A stretch of 64,000 nucleotides of DNA from Tribonema minus (Eukaryota; Sar; Xanthophyceae; Tribonematales; Tribonemataceae), in contig JAFCMP010000042.1 of assembly GCA_017506865.1 (NCBI GenBank), forward strand, positions 310,001 through 374,000. Reading direction: 5' to 3'. Every line of letters begins with the position of its first letter. Position 1 is the first letter of the stretch. The position numbers and the translations under genes were made by a program. Shown here piece after piece: positions 47,601-59,600 of this stretch. Under the pieces are notes generated by a model. That model ran no database searches. It saw only the letters and a program-made list of their open reading frames with translations, and was not told the DNA's origin.

Positions 47601-50600
47601 GATCTGCCTGCCGCCACCGTACTTCTGCATGTGCCCCACGCAGCGGTGGAAGACAACGGTGCGGCACGCGGGCTGGCGCCAGGTGCGCACGCTGAGCGCT
47701 GCTGCCCCCGCCACATACGTACCTACCCCGCACACCATGTCATCTCCATTGCCGAGCAGTCGCCGCGCAGCGCTTCGCACTCTGTCGCGGCCGCGCGCGA
47801 GCCCTGCTGCACGACGCGCGTGGAGGTTGAGCGCTGCTGCAGCTCATGCGGTCGTCCGTCGCTGCCGCGAGCGTCCCTGAAGTGCATGGCAGCAGAGTCG
47901 ATGTCAATCGCATTGTTGAAGTGCTGTGATAGCGCTGAGTTGCCAGCTGCGGGCGGTCCCGCAGCAGACCGACAGTCGCTTACAGGGGTAGCGTTCGGTC
48001 TCTCGGGGGTTCAACGCATCGCGTTGCCTCGCAGATGGCAACGCTCAGACGTCCCGCGTAACTGCCTGTGCGCTCCGCGTGCTCACAACAAACGTGTGGC
48101 GACCGTGCCTGAAGGTGAGCCGTGTGCCGCTGCATCCTGCGTGATGGCATTGCTCAGCGTAACCGCCTGCTCTGCGCTCCTGCGCGCGCGCGCAGGGGGA
48201 CGCGGCGACCGCGCCTGAAGCTGAGCCGTGCTGTTGATGGCATTGCTCAGTGTAACCGCCTGCTCTGCGCTCCCGCGCGCGCGTGCAGGGCGACACGGCG
48301 ACCGCGCCCGAGATCATCGACGCGATAGTGGCCATGTACTGCTTGGAGCGCGTAGGCATACACGACGACGTCAAGGTCAGCGTCGTCGGCGGCGGCGGTT
48401 GAGCTGTGCGGAGGAGCTGTGACGCTTCAGCATGAAGTCAATTGCATGCAAATGGTACTTCAAGTGCGTCGTGGGTGTGCACCAGCACACGCCTCGTTGT
48501 TGAAATGAGTAGAGATCTGGCTGACCGCTGTGCATCCAGCGCGATGCCTTTGTGCCACGGCTCCGTCGTGAGCAGCGATACGTGCTTGGAGCGTGGCATG
48601 TACCGCCAGCGCAAGTTCCTCAACTCGCAACTATCGATGCTGACATGCTTAGAGGTGGTCAGCATCTTTCCCAGGAGCATCTGACGACGTGACTGCAGAC
48701 GTAATGTGGCGGCACCTCCCACGCCTATCACAGACCTCTTGCTGTGCGCGATGTTCTTCACTCGCGCCATTATCGTCACGGAAGTGCTGCAGCGACGTCA
48801 TGCCAAAATAGTCAGCGTGCCATGATTTGCTGATTCCAAGCACAGGTCAGTTCCCAAGCCACAGACGCACTGCATCAGCAATCTCCTCGGCGCCGCTGCA
48901 GCGCAGAACCCGCAGTCATGCCGTATGTATCCCGATCGAGGAGCACCCACGCGACCCGAGCACTAACTTGACTCACTCAATGACTCAATGTCGTGCGCTT
49001 CATGCAGCAGACATTTCATTCAATTTTTACGCAATGCCGCTGCTCCGCTGCACGCTGTCGCGCCCGTGCCTCGTGCAGGTTGAAGTTGAAGCCGCGCTCG
49101 ACGCGTACACCGCCAAGGTGAGGCTCGCGGCGCGCGCCTGGTCAGCCTACTCGAGTACTCGAGTACTCGCATGACTCATTGCTGCACAGTGCCGCCACAC
49201 AGCTCTGTTGTGTGAGCAGCAGCATACTCATGTGTTGAGAGAATTATTATATCAGTTTGATCATATGTTACTTGTATCACGCGCTTGGTCGGCGTACTCG
49301 ACTCGAGTACTCGCGCAACTCATGGCTGCTGAGCGCCGCCACACAGCTCTGTCGCACGAGCAGCAGCGTGCCAGCATGTTCGCCCAAACAAGCGCCAAAC
49401 TTCAGCACCCGTGTTGAGCTGCGATCGCAGTGCAATACACCAAGTCAGGAGCGCCTGTGACGCTCGTCGCCTGCTGGTCGCGCTGCACCATTCCCAACAA
49501 GGTGCTGACTGTCCGAGGCCAAACGGCGCGCGCTTGTCGCCTCGCTGTCTGTCTAGCAGAAAGGGGGGGGGGGGGGGGTCACCTTAGTGGGAGGAGGGGA
49601 AGAGGGGGGCAACGAGGCAATGGTGCAGAAGTGTTGTGGTCGTTGGACAGGAGTAGCCATCACCCCCAGACCGTGTTCTTACAAGGTCTGCACTCCGCTG
49701 CGCTGCGATGCCAAGGCACACAGACACAACCAGAGCTTTGCCATGCATGAATACGGCGCATGCCGTGCGTCTCAGGCGTGCGAGATGCGCTCACAACAGT
49801 CCACTCACCCCTTACTCCCACCCTCGTGATGGCCCGTTCCAGCTTCAATGTGTCAGTAATGCTCCACCTAGTGATTGTCATAGCCGCTGAAGAGCGGTTC
49901 GGCGGTCCGAAGTGCCGATCTGAAAACAGCGCTTCTTGCGATCAAGTTCAAGTTGCTGTAGTATGAGATGCGCAAGAAGAAATAATTCCATGTACCAGCT
50001 CGTTCAGCGTTCTGATTCCTGAAACCCCCCTTCCCCTCTTCCCCGCTCTCCCAGGACTGCTGTCGCCTAGAGTCCCACGACTAGGCTCAAGTGGTCGAAG
50101 CACGTTGAATTTCTTCATCGAATCACATGGCTTTGCATCCATCGTGTTCACAGCGATTTTTTGACGCTCCCCCTCCCCCCCTGTGTCTCGCTCCCCCAGG
50201 ACTACCTCGGCTGGAACCCGCTTGCGGGACCGCCGCCGGAACGAGTGCTGGTGAGCCATTTCTGCATTCTATGACACCAGTGATAGTACGCCGCCGCAAC
50301 GTGCGCGCTGCTTGTGCATCTGCAGCGAGCTGTGTCGACACTGCTTGGTACTGAAAGCGAAGGCAGTGAATGCAGAGGGGAGGGTGATAGTCGGTGTGGG
50401 GGGGAGGGAGAGGGGTGAGTGCTGATGAGCGGTTTCGTCATTCTGTGACGCCAGCATCAGTACCTTGCTTCAATGTGCGCACTGCGTGAGCATAAGACTA
50501 CAATGCAGGGGAATGGTAGTGGTGGGGGGGACCTTAGCCACGAATGGATGCCCTGTGCCGGACACTGTATCTTGGGTTACCTAACCCTAACCCAAAGACG

Positions 50601-53600
50601 TGCGGGCGCATCATCTTCCGACGGTTGCTGACATGTCGCGGGGCATTGGCGAGGTACTTCCCCTTGGAACAAAAATGACATCTTGCTTGCACGACATGTG
50701 CTCAAGCACGTGCCAATCACTCCTCGGCGCGTTGGGGCAGCACTTAGGGTTAGGGCTAAGGTCCTGAGTGGGGACTCTTGACGTTCTACAGCACGCGCCA
50801 GCCATCAGGAACAAAGAGTACTGTGTGACTTGTCCGAGCTGCTGCAATGGATTGCAATTTGCGACTCCCACTCGTTGCTCGTAGAACCTGTACACTTAGG
50901 TTTAGGGTTGGGGGTGAGCAGAACCTGTACTGGGACGCCAATCATAGCTGAGACTGACTTGTAAAGCATCAAGGCCCCTTGCCAGAGAATGTCGAGGGGC
51001 GCTGCAGGCAAACACCCCCCCTGGCCCTTCCCACGTCAGCACAAGCGCGGGAGTCGTTTCAGCTGGCTTGTGAATGCCGCATGCATCGCTTGCAGGATGT
51101 GCACAAAGGCGCAGTGCGCCTTGGTTGCTTGCGGAATAAGCATGAAGACGCAGTCCATATTTGCAGACGCTGAATGCGTCACTTACAGGCCGCGCACACG
51201 GCACTGAACGAATTGCCAGTTACGTGCCCATCACGGCGTGGCGCGCCTTGTCTAACGCAACCATTGCTGAATGATTGATTTGTTGAGTGGACAAATGAAT
51301 GAACGCGCCGAGCGCAGGATTTGTTTATGGATGTGTATATGGGCGATCACGCCGTGGCGCGCCATGACCCCCGCTGACACAATGTTTGATTTAAAAAGTG
51401 AATGAATGAATGAAGTGAATGAATACCACGCATGCAGGACGTGTACACAAACGCGCCCATCACGCCGTGGCGCGCCATGTCCAACCTGATCAACGCTGAA
51501 TGAATATTTGTGACTGAATGAATGAATGGTTGGGTGAATGATCATGTTGTGCGCAGGACGTGTACTCGGGCGCGCCCATCACGTCGTGGCGCGCCATGTC
51601 CAACATCACCGCGCATGAATGAATGAACAAATGAATGAATGAATGAATGAACACGTTTGGGCGCAGGACGTGTACACGGGCGCGCCCATCACGCTGTGGC
51701 GCGCCATGTCCAACATGACTAGGGATGTGCGCAGCGTATATCGTATATATAACGTATAGATATGTATAGCGTATATATAACGTTATAATGCGAAAAGCCT
51801 ATACGCTCTATACGTTTCGCTAAAACGTCATTATTTCGGCTTTTCAGGGTTCTGTTGACCTGCCACATCATCGGAAGGCCACTCTATGACCTCTGACATC
51901 GCGTCTCTTGGCCACGTCGCTAAGGTTACCGGCTGTAGCTGCTGCTGTTGCTGCTGCAGCGTACAGAGGTAGAGGGCAAAGTCGTGCTTGCTTCCAACAG
52001 TAAGCGTCAGAACTGGTGGGCCATGAGAGGTGCCCTGTCGTTTCCTCACATGGCCAAGGTGGCGGTCAAGATGTTGTCGTTTCATGTGACCAGTTGTGCC
52101 ACTGAGCGCAACTGGTCTTTGTGGGGGGATATTTTTGTCAAGGGCCGCAACAGACTTGCACTACAGCGCGCTGAGAAGCTGGTGATGATCAGGGGGAATG
52201 CAAAGAACATTGAGCACCGCAGGTCAGAGGAGGAGGTCGTGCTGTCTCTGCTGGCTGAGAAGTAGAGTGCTCATGTAGGTTGAGAACACACAGATGCCAC
52301 GTGGCAGGCCTGCATTTGTAATCACTACAGCGTTTTTGCTTTGATCTGGATCTCGCTTCTGGTGCCTGTTCTGCAACGCCTGCGATTGATGCTACAATGC
52401 ATAAAGAAAAATTAATTGAAACGGAGTTGAAGTTCAGGTTTTGCCATTAAATATACGTTTGTATACGTGGTATAACATTATAAGGGGTTATAATATACGT
52501 TATACATAGTATAATTTTTGAAATTATACGCTCGTGCACATCCCTAAACATGACCAATGCTGAATGAATAACTGTGACTGAATGGATTAATCAATGAACA
52601 CGTAGGGGCGCAGGACGTGTACACGGGCGTGCACATCACGCGGTGGCGCGCCATGTCCAACATGACCAATGCTGCACACTTGTACATATTTTGACTAAAT
52701 GAATGAATGGATCAATAAATGAACACACTGGGGCGCAGGACGTGTACACGGGCGCGCCCATCACGCAGTGGCGCGCCATGACCAACCTGACCATGAATGA
52801 ATGAATTGACAAATGAATGAATGCACGCGTTGGGCGCAGGACGTGTACACGGGCGCGCCCATCACGCCGTGGCGCGCCATGTCCAACAGCCTCATCTCCA
52901 CGTTCTACGCGCACCGCGTCGGCGTTCGCCTGGGCTGCGGCTACGAGGACGTGTTCCGCTGGCTGCGCGCGCTGCGCCCGTACCGCGGCCCGCGCGAGCT
53001 CAAGTGGCAGGAGTACATGGACCAGGTGCGTGTACGGCGAGAGTACATGCCTGGTACAGTGAACTATATGAAGTATTCCGCTAGCTGCGCGCGCTGCGCC
53101 CGTACCGCGGCCCGCGCGAGCTCAAGTGGCAGGAGTACATGGACCAGGTGCGTGAACTGCGTGAGAGTTCATGCTCGGTACAGTGAATTGTGCAACTTCA
53201 TGCGTGATACGGTGAACTATGCAATGGTTTGCGAGGATGTGCTACGCTGGCTGCGCGCTGCGCCCGTACCGCGGCCCGCGCGAGCTCAAGTGGCAGGAGT
53301 ACATGGATCAGGTGCGTGAATTGTGAGAGTACATGCTCAGTGAACTCTGCAAGGTCATGCCTGATACAATGATGTGTGCGATGGTTTGTAAAGGATGTGC
53401 TCTGCTGGCTGCGCGCGCTGCGCCCGTACCGCGGCCCGCGCGAGCTCAGGTGGCAGGAGTACATGGACCAGGTGCGTGAACTGCGAGAGTACATGCCTGG
53501 TACAGTGAACTTGGCAAGTTCATGCCTGATGCAGAGATGTGGGCAATGCTTTGCAAAGGACGTGCTCCGCTGGCTGCGCCGCTGCGCCCGTACCGCGACC

Positions 53601-56600
53601 TGCGCGAACTCAAGTGGCAGGAGTACATGCACCACGTGCATGACTTGCGAGAGTACATGCCTGGTACAGCGAACCTACGGCAACAGCGAACTCTGCTGCG
53701 GCTACGAGGACGCTTGCTGGTGGCTGCGCGTGCCGCGCTCGTATTGCGGCCGTCGCGCGCTCGTGAGCTGAGGGTGGAAGTAGTATATAGACAACGAGTT
53801 TGCAACGAGTTTGCATGCTGGCTGCAAGCGTACAAGTGTACGCATTCAAGTTGTCAAGCGTTCAGGTTGTTGAGCAGCATTACACATGCCATGCAATGAT
53901 GTGCCATTGAACCGGCTTCTTGCTGCTGCTGTGCGGCCTTGTGCCGGCAGCACCCAGTCTGTTCAACTGTCACTGGTAACTGAACGCTGCGCGCGAAACA
54001 GGAAGTGAACATTGTTTCCACACGTTTTGCTGTGGCGCAGTGCTACCTGGTGGCCCATGTCATCCTGACGCTCAACAGCTGGGGCGAGCTGCGGCTGGAG
54101 CCGGAGTTGCTGCCGCACGAGTACCTATTTGTCAGAGAGGTGAGAGCAGGTGGACACAACATCTTCAACTCTTATGGGCAGCGCAGAGCTGCAAAGGTAG
54201 TCTGCACTGCATGCAATTTGCAGCATTCATGTACTTTTCATCAACGCTCAGGGCGCCGAAAAGCCCAGATGGTGGATGTCCAGCTTGCAACCAGAATCCA
54301 CATGTCTTTGTGAACACCTTAAAAGTGCCTCAATACGCATTGCCGATCACGTCTTTCTACTCAAGCCCATGGTGGTGAGAGCAATGCAAATCAATTGAGT
54401 TTCACTTGCATCTCCGCTTGAGAACGGCAGCTTCAAATATGGGTGTAGATCAGGCCAGTCACGGCTAGTCAAATCACGCTGGGCGATTCTGCTGACACTG
54501 ACTAAGCTGCGACATTTCCACGGTCCTGAAAGCGAGTAGGAGGGACGGCCTTGCTGCTTGCAATGCGACATTGTCATGAATGCACTTTGGTGTGGCGGAC
54601 CGGGCTCCGCTCTTGCCGCAGTTGCGACATTATGACCTTTCTTTTTGCGGATTGATAGTGGCAGCATGATTGCTCAGATGGAGCACGCAAATCACACTTA
54701 ATAAAAGTGGCAACCCACCCACCATGCAGCTGAGGGGGGTACATTAGGCAAGGCTCCATTCACATGTATAGCTTGAGCCTTGCCATGTGCAACTCGTATT
54801 CCACATTCCTTGAATGTTGTGGCCATGACAACGCACTGCACGTGCAGCTTCTGCTGCTGGTCCGATCATGGCATGCAGCAGTGCCAAACCCTGTTGTATG
54901 TGTTGTGGACCGTAGAATGGTGCAGGTATCACTCTGCCATATCGGCTGATCGACATGGCAGTTGTGCTCCATAAACTACGACGCCGCGGAAGCCTTGCGG
55001 CAGCGGCCGACACACATTTGCGTCATCTCCAACGACATGGAGTGCAGCGCAAACGGCTTCATCGGCCTACCTGCCTGCACATGTTGCAAGCCGATAATCG
55101 TTATGTTTCGCCAAGGATCTGTGAACCAGAGGAATGTGAAAGTCTTCCGCTCTTCCTCCGTCGTTCCTCCACCGCCGCAGCACTTGGCAGTGCAAATAAC
55201 GCAGCGGGATGTGCACCTGGTGGGGCAGTTCATCGAGGTCAGCGTTGTCGCATCGTCTGATCATTGGTTTGCCTGAAGTCACGCGAGTAGTTGGGGCTAA
55301 GCATCGGGGCATGACATCAGATGGCTCGAATTTGCCCTTATTGTATCATGGGGTTATGGTGTAGTGGTTATCACGAATCGTTTGCAACGATTAGGTCGTG
55401 GGTTCGAGCCCCACTAACTCCTGTTTTTTTCCTTTCTTGCTTCACCGTTCTTCACCTCAATTTTTGCATGTGTCATCTGAGTGTGTTGTAGTACGAAGGG
55501 GGGTGCGAAGTTAAAGTAGGAGGGTGTATACAGTCTGCCAATGTTTGGTCTGCACCCAAATGATGAACCCACTGCGCCATTGCGGAGCCTGCGCCTGCAA
55601 TGAGATCATGAAATTGCAGCATAAAACGGGACTTTTCAAAGCCTCCTAAAACTCTCATATCAGCTCCCACACAATGCGCTACACACCAGACAAGGGACCA
55701 TTGCCAGGACATTCACTGTGCGATGGTGACAGGATTCTCGCTGCGCGCTGCCCTCATTGGCTGCATCGTTGCCTGGCAGGTGCTGCGCGTCTTTGGCGCC
55801 GCCGACTCCGACCCCCTCATACAGGTGAGGCGCACCGATGGCAGCGCTCAAAACGCACACATCGCGGCGCTTGCATCCAGCGCTTGTGCTTGAGCAGTCA
55901 GCAGCAGTACCGCACTAGCTTCTATACTAGTCAGTGCGTGTACTGAAACGTGTGTCACGCGACAAGGCTCTCGCGCTGCGCTTGTGCATGAGAGGCATGA
56001 GAGCAGCCACCAATATCCATCTGCATTGTACTTCCTATTAATTCTCGCTCAGGGCGCAAAAATCCCAGATGATTGATATCAAAGCTTAGACATAGTACAG
56101 AATCCACGTGCCGTGTGGCAGTCTGAAAGTGTCTCGATGACAATCACTTCAGTGTACTAATGCGCGCGCGCGCTATCGACGTCTCTCGTTGTTGTTGGGA
56201 CCAGGCCGGCATCACCTTCCTTCTGCAGGCGCAGGAGGAAGACGGGTCCTGGGACAGGGGTGAAGACAGGGTAAGAGTTCTACTTGGTACTTGCTTTCGG
56301 CGCTGTTCCAGTTGCTGCCTGTTGGCCAACTGTGTATGTTGTGCACATGTCAGGAGGGTGATCACGTTGCGCCAGAGAAGGCGGCGGCGCGCGCCTGCGT
56401 GTACTCTGCAGGAAGGCGCTTTACTGTAGACTGTGTGCAATCAGGGTACGCGCCGAAACCCACCCATGTTTCCCCGAAACTAGTTTTGGCGATATGTCGG
56501 GGTCGGATCCATTGGAACTTGTTGGAATGGCCGGGATGCATTTGAGGGCGAAGGGACTCCGTCAGGGTGTTTGATACTGTTCTGTGCATAGCACAAGTGT

Positions 56601-59600
56601 AGGGTTGCAAAAAAGCGTATTTCCCCACACAAATACGCCTTATTCAAATACGCCGTATTTCCAGTACGTATTTGATGTATTTGGCGAATCTGGGCATATG
56701 CTGGCACACGCAGTGTAGCTACAGCACACACAGCTCTCTGGTGTGCAACCTCAACCTCAAGTTGAGGTTTGACGCACTGTATGCCTCGTCTACTAGAAGG
56801 CGCTCAGGGTTAAGGGCAGGGTTAGAATGAGGGTCAGGGTTAGGTGTAGGAGCTGGAGCAGCCACGACGACGACGAGGGTGGCATTTACGTGCACAAATC
56901 GTGAGGTGGCGATGGCAGACACCTTGGGCCTCTGATGATGGCGGTAGCGGTGCTGGCGAGGCTGCTGTACCTGCAACAATTCCTGTCGAGCGAGCATTGC
57001 TGCCTGTGCAGCCATCCATCGGCTGTGTGGCCATCCATCGGTGTCGAAGGAAAACGCGGCCACACAGAATAAACGATCATGTTGAAGTTCGGCTTCATCG
57101 AAGGAGAAGAAGAAGGCGAAGGCAGGCAAGGGGGAAGGATGCGGCGTTGCCCACACTGCCTTGTCAAGCACTCCGTGGGCATTTGCAAAGGGGTCAGGCG
57201 TGAGGTCGCTCAAAAAGCACGTCCCAGTTCCTGGTGCTGCTGTCTCGCTGCTGATGTCAGCGTCAGCAAAGGAGCGCAGTTAACAGGCCTACGACAACAC
57301 CGTATTTGCGGCGTATTTGCTCACACAAATACGTATTTAAATACGTATATACGCCCCCGTACTTAAGTACGCATACGAAGTTTTGCAACCCTACACAAGT
57401 GTGTTTGCACACACCACGCTTCAAACTGGTATGACAGCGGTTTGGTCATTACTGTCAGCAGTTGTTGCGCCTCATCTCAACCCTCCCCCCGCCCATTCCC
57501 TAACCCTAACCTGTCGGAACTAAAGATCGGAACCTGAGGCAACGAGGCCTCGAGGTTTCGACGTTCACCCTGTATGTACGTACAGAATTGGCCTTGTAAT
57601 CGAGGCAGTCGCTATCCTGGTTAGGAAGAACCGATTCTGGTATTTTTATCCGTTTTGAGGTGAGCTCTTCAGCCCGCATGGATACATAGTTTGTGGTTTT
57701 GACTTTTTACGGATGCACGCACACACAATCTCTTCTTGTGAAATGGATGCTATGTGTGTGTTCTTACCCTAACCCTAACCCTAACCCTAAACCTAACCCT
57801 AACCCTAAGTGTCACTATTGTGTATGTGTGGGTGTGTTCTGTCAGAAACTTTTCAACAGGTACTGTTTGATCATGTGTTTATCCGTTTCTAGGCAACACG
57901 GGTCCAGCTTTGATAGAATGTATACGCTGGCACCTGCATGCGCACAGCTAGTAAAGCTGAACAAGACCATCATCAATAATCGAAAACAGTACGATAATTA
58001 TCGAAAAACTTCAATTTCGATCGGATTTTTTCCTATTCCGATGATTGTATTGGAACCTGGATTGAAACTGCTCAAAAAGCTTATCTTGAGCGATGCTCAA
58101 AAATGCTCATCTTGAGCAAAGAGGGTGGATTGAAACCCCTCTCCAGCACGGCTCTGCGCACCGTTGTTGCTCAAGATAAGCCTTTTTGAGCATCGACTGT
58201 GAAGCACGACAGAGGGGTGAATCACGTAGTTCAACTTGCCACACGTCAGTGCTTCATTGTGAGCCAGGAACGCGGTACTGCACTGTTCAGCACGCGCGGA
58301 CGCCCGAAGGAGCAGGTGGACCGATACGCACAAAATTCATTTGCGGCGCCAAATTCCTGTGAGCCTCGCCGCTGTCGGACCGGCATTATTATGTAATGTC
58401 AGCAAAGTATACTTATCAGTGCCTTTGCCACTGCCCGCTCTCGGTTCCCCGAATTTGCGCGGTGGGACCGAAGATTGAAAATTCGGCATGCGGAACTGAC
58501 CTGTCTTGGGCATGTCGGCTGTTGTTCATGAACCAACTTCAACACTGGCTGCTTCATAAACCAACTTCAACATGTGAACATGTGCTGAGCCGTGCGTTGT
58601 CAGTTTCAGATTTATCCATTATGATGCATTGCACTGCGATCGCTGACCTGGGTCTCATGGGCCGCTCTCTCGCTCGACTGCCGCTGCTGCCGCTGCCCGC
58701 CGTTGCAGGACGACTATACGACCTACCATGCTACCATGGTCGGCATACAGGTGCGCCAGCATGATTCAAAGCAGTACATTGTGAGTACACCACCGATGAA
58801 TGTGAAGAATTATTTCCGATTTGTCGTGCCCCCAATGAGAACTGATACTTTGTCCAAGGAGTACACTCACGCATATGTGCGTCTTCGCATCCGAATTGGA
58901 AATGATCAGAGTACACCGGTGCACTGCCGCTGATGTCGATCTTGTTGCCAGCCAAGCGGGCCACACGCGGTGAGTTGGTGTCTGGTGGGTCGATGGAAGG
59001 CCGAGCGAAGGCCATCCGAGAGAGATGGATAAGCTTAGACGCGCTGATGCGACGCCGGGTGCTGGCCTTGCGCAGCGCTCAGCGCTCAGCAGGCACGAAA
59101 AGGTTGTGGTTATCATGGAAAGTATACTTCTCCGGAGTACTTTCCCATACATTTCATCATCATTTACACATATCAGAAATCCCAGTGACTTTGGCGCATA
59201 TTGGCGAAAATTTCGGTTGAGGTAGTTGACACACAAGTACAATGATCTGTGGCACACACAGAAGTGAATATCATACCTACGTACGCTAAGCCAGCGCTGC
59301 CAAGTTGAGGGTACCACCTGAAGAAACGCGCCTGGTGTCGCTGCTCGGGGTTTCCTGTCCAAGGCGCGCGACGCGCGCGACGGCAAAGGGTCACGATTAG
59401 GGTTTGGGTTAGGGGTAGGGTCAGGGTTCGTGGCCTTGCGCGATGCTCTGCATTCGGGGGGGACCCTAAGGCACGGGACACTGTAAGGCGGCGAACGCCA
59501 CGTGGACATTATAGGCATTTTCGATGGATCAGGGTCTCTAGCGCGGGGACCCCCTGTCCGAGGCGCGGGACGCGCGCGACGGCAAAAGGTCATAGTTAGG

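Noticed and set aside
54955-55276. Open frame with two Cys clusters (MECSANGFIGLPACTCC) on the plus strand
   Set aside because: Only its last part, 55181-55237, continues the QW-motif protein in phase with good splice sites; the rest matches nothing and is taken as intron.
55350-55421. Reading the tRNA as cysteine (GCA), which would suit T73
   Set aside because: That shifts the anticodon stem to mismatched pairs; only the TGC reading gives five perfect stem pairs, and G3-U70 supports alanine.
56719-57213. 164-codon minus-strand frame inside the second hAT element
   Set aside because: No BED, RNase-H-like or dimerisation motif; Pro/Asn repeats come from TTAGGG-like DNA. Not called as transposase.
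57755-57810. A chromosome end or telomere
   Set aside because: The tract is short, imperfect, inside a gene, and flanked on both sides by ordinary exons.
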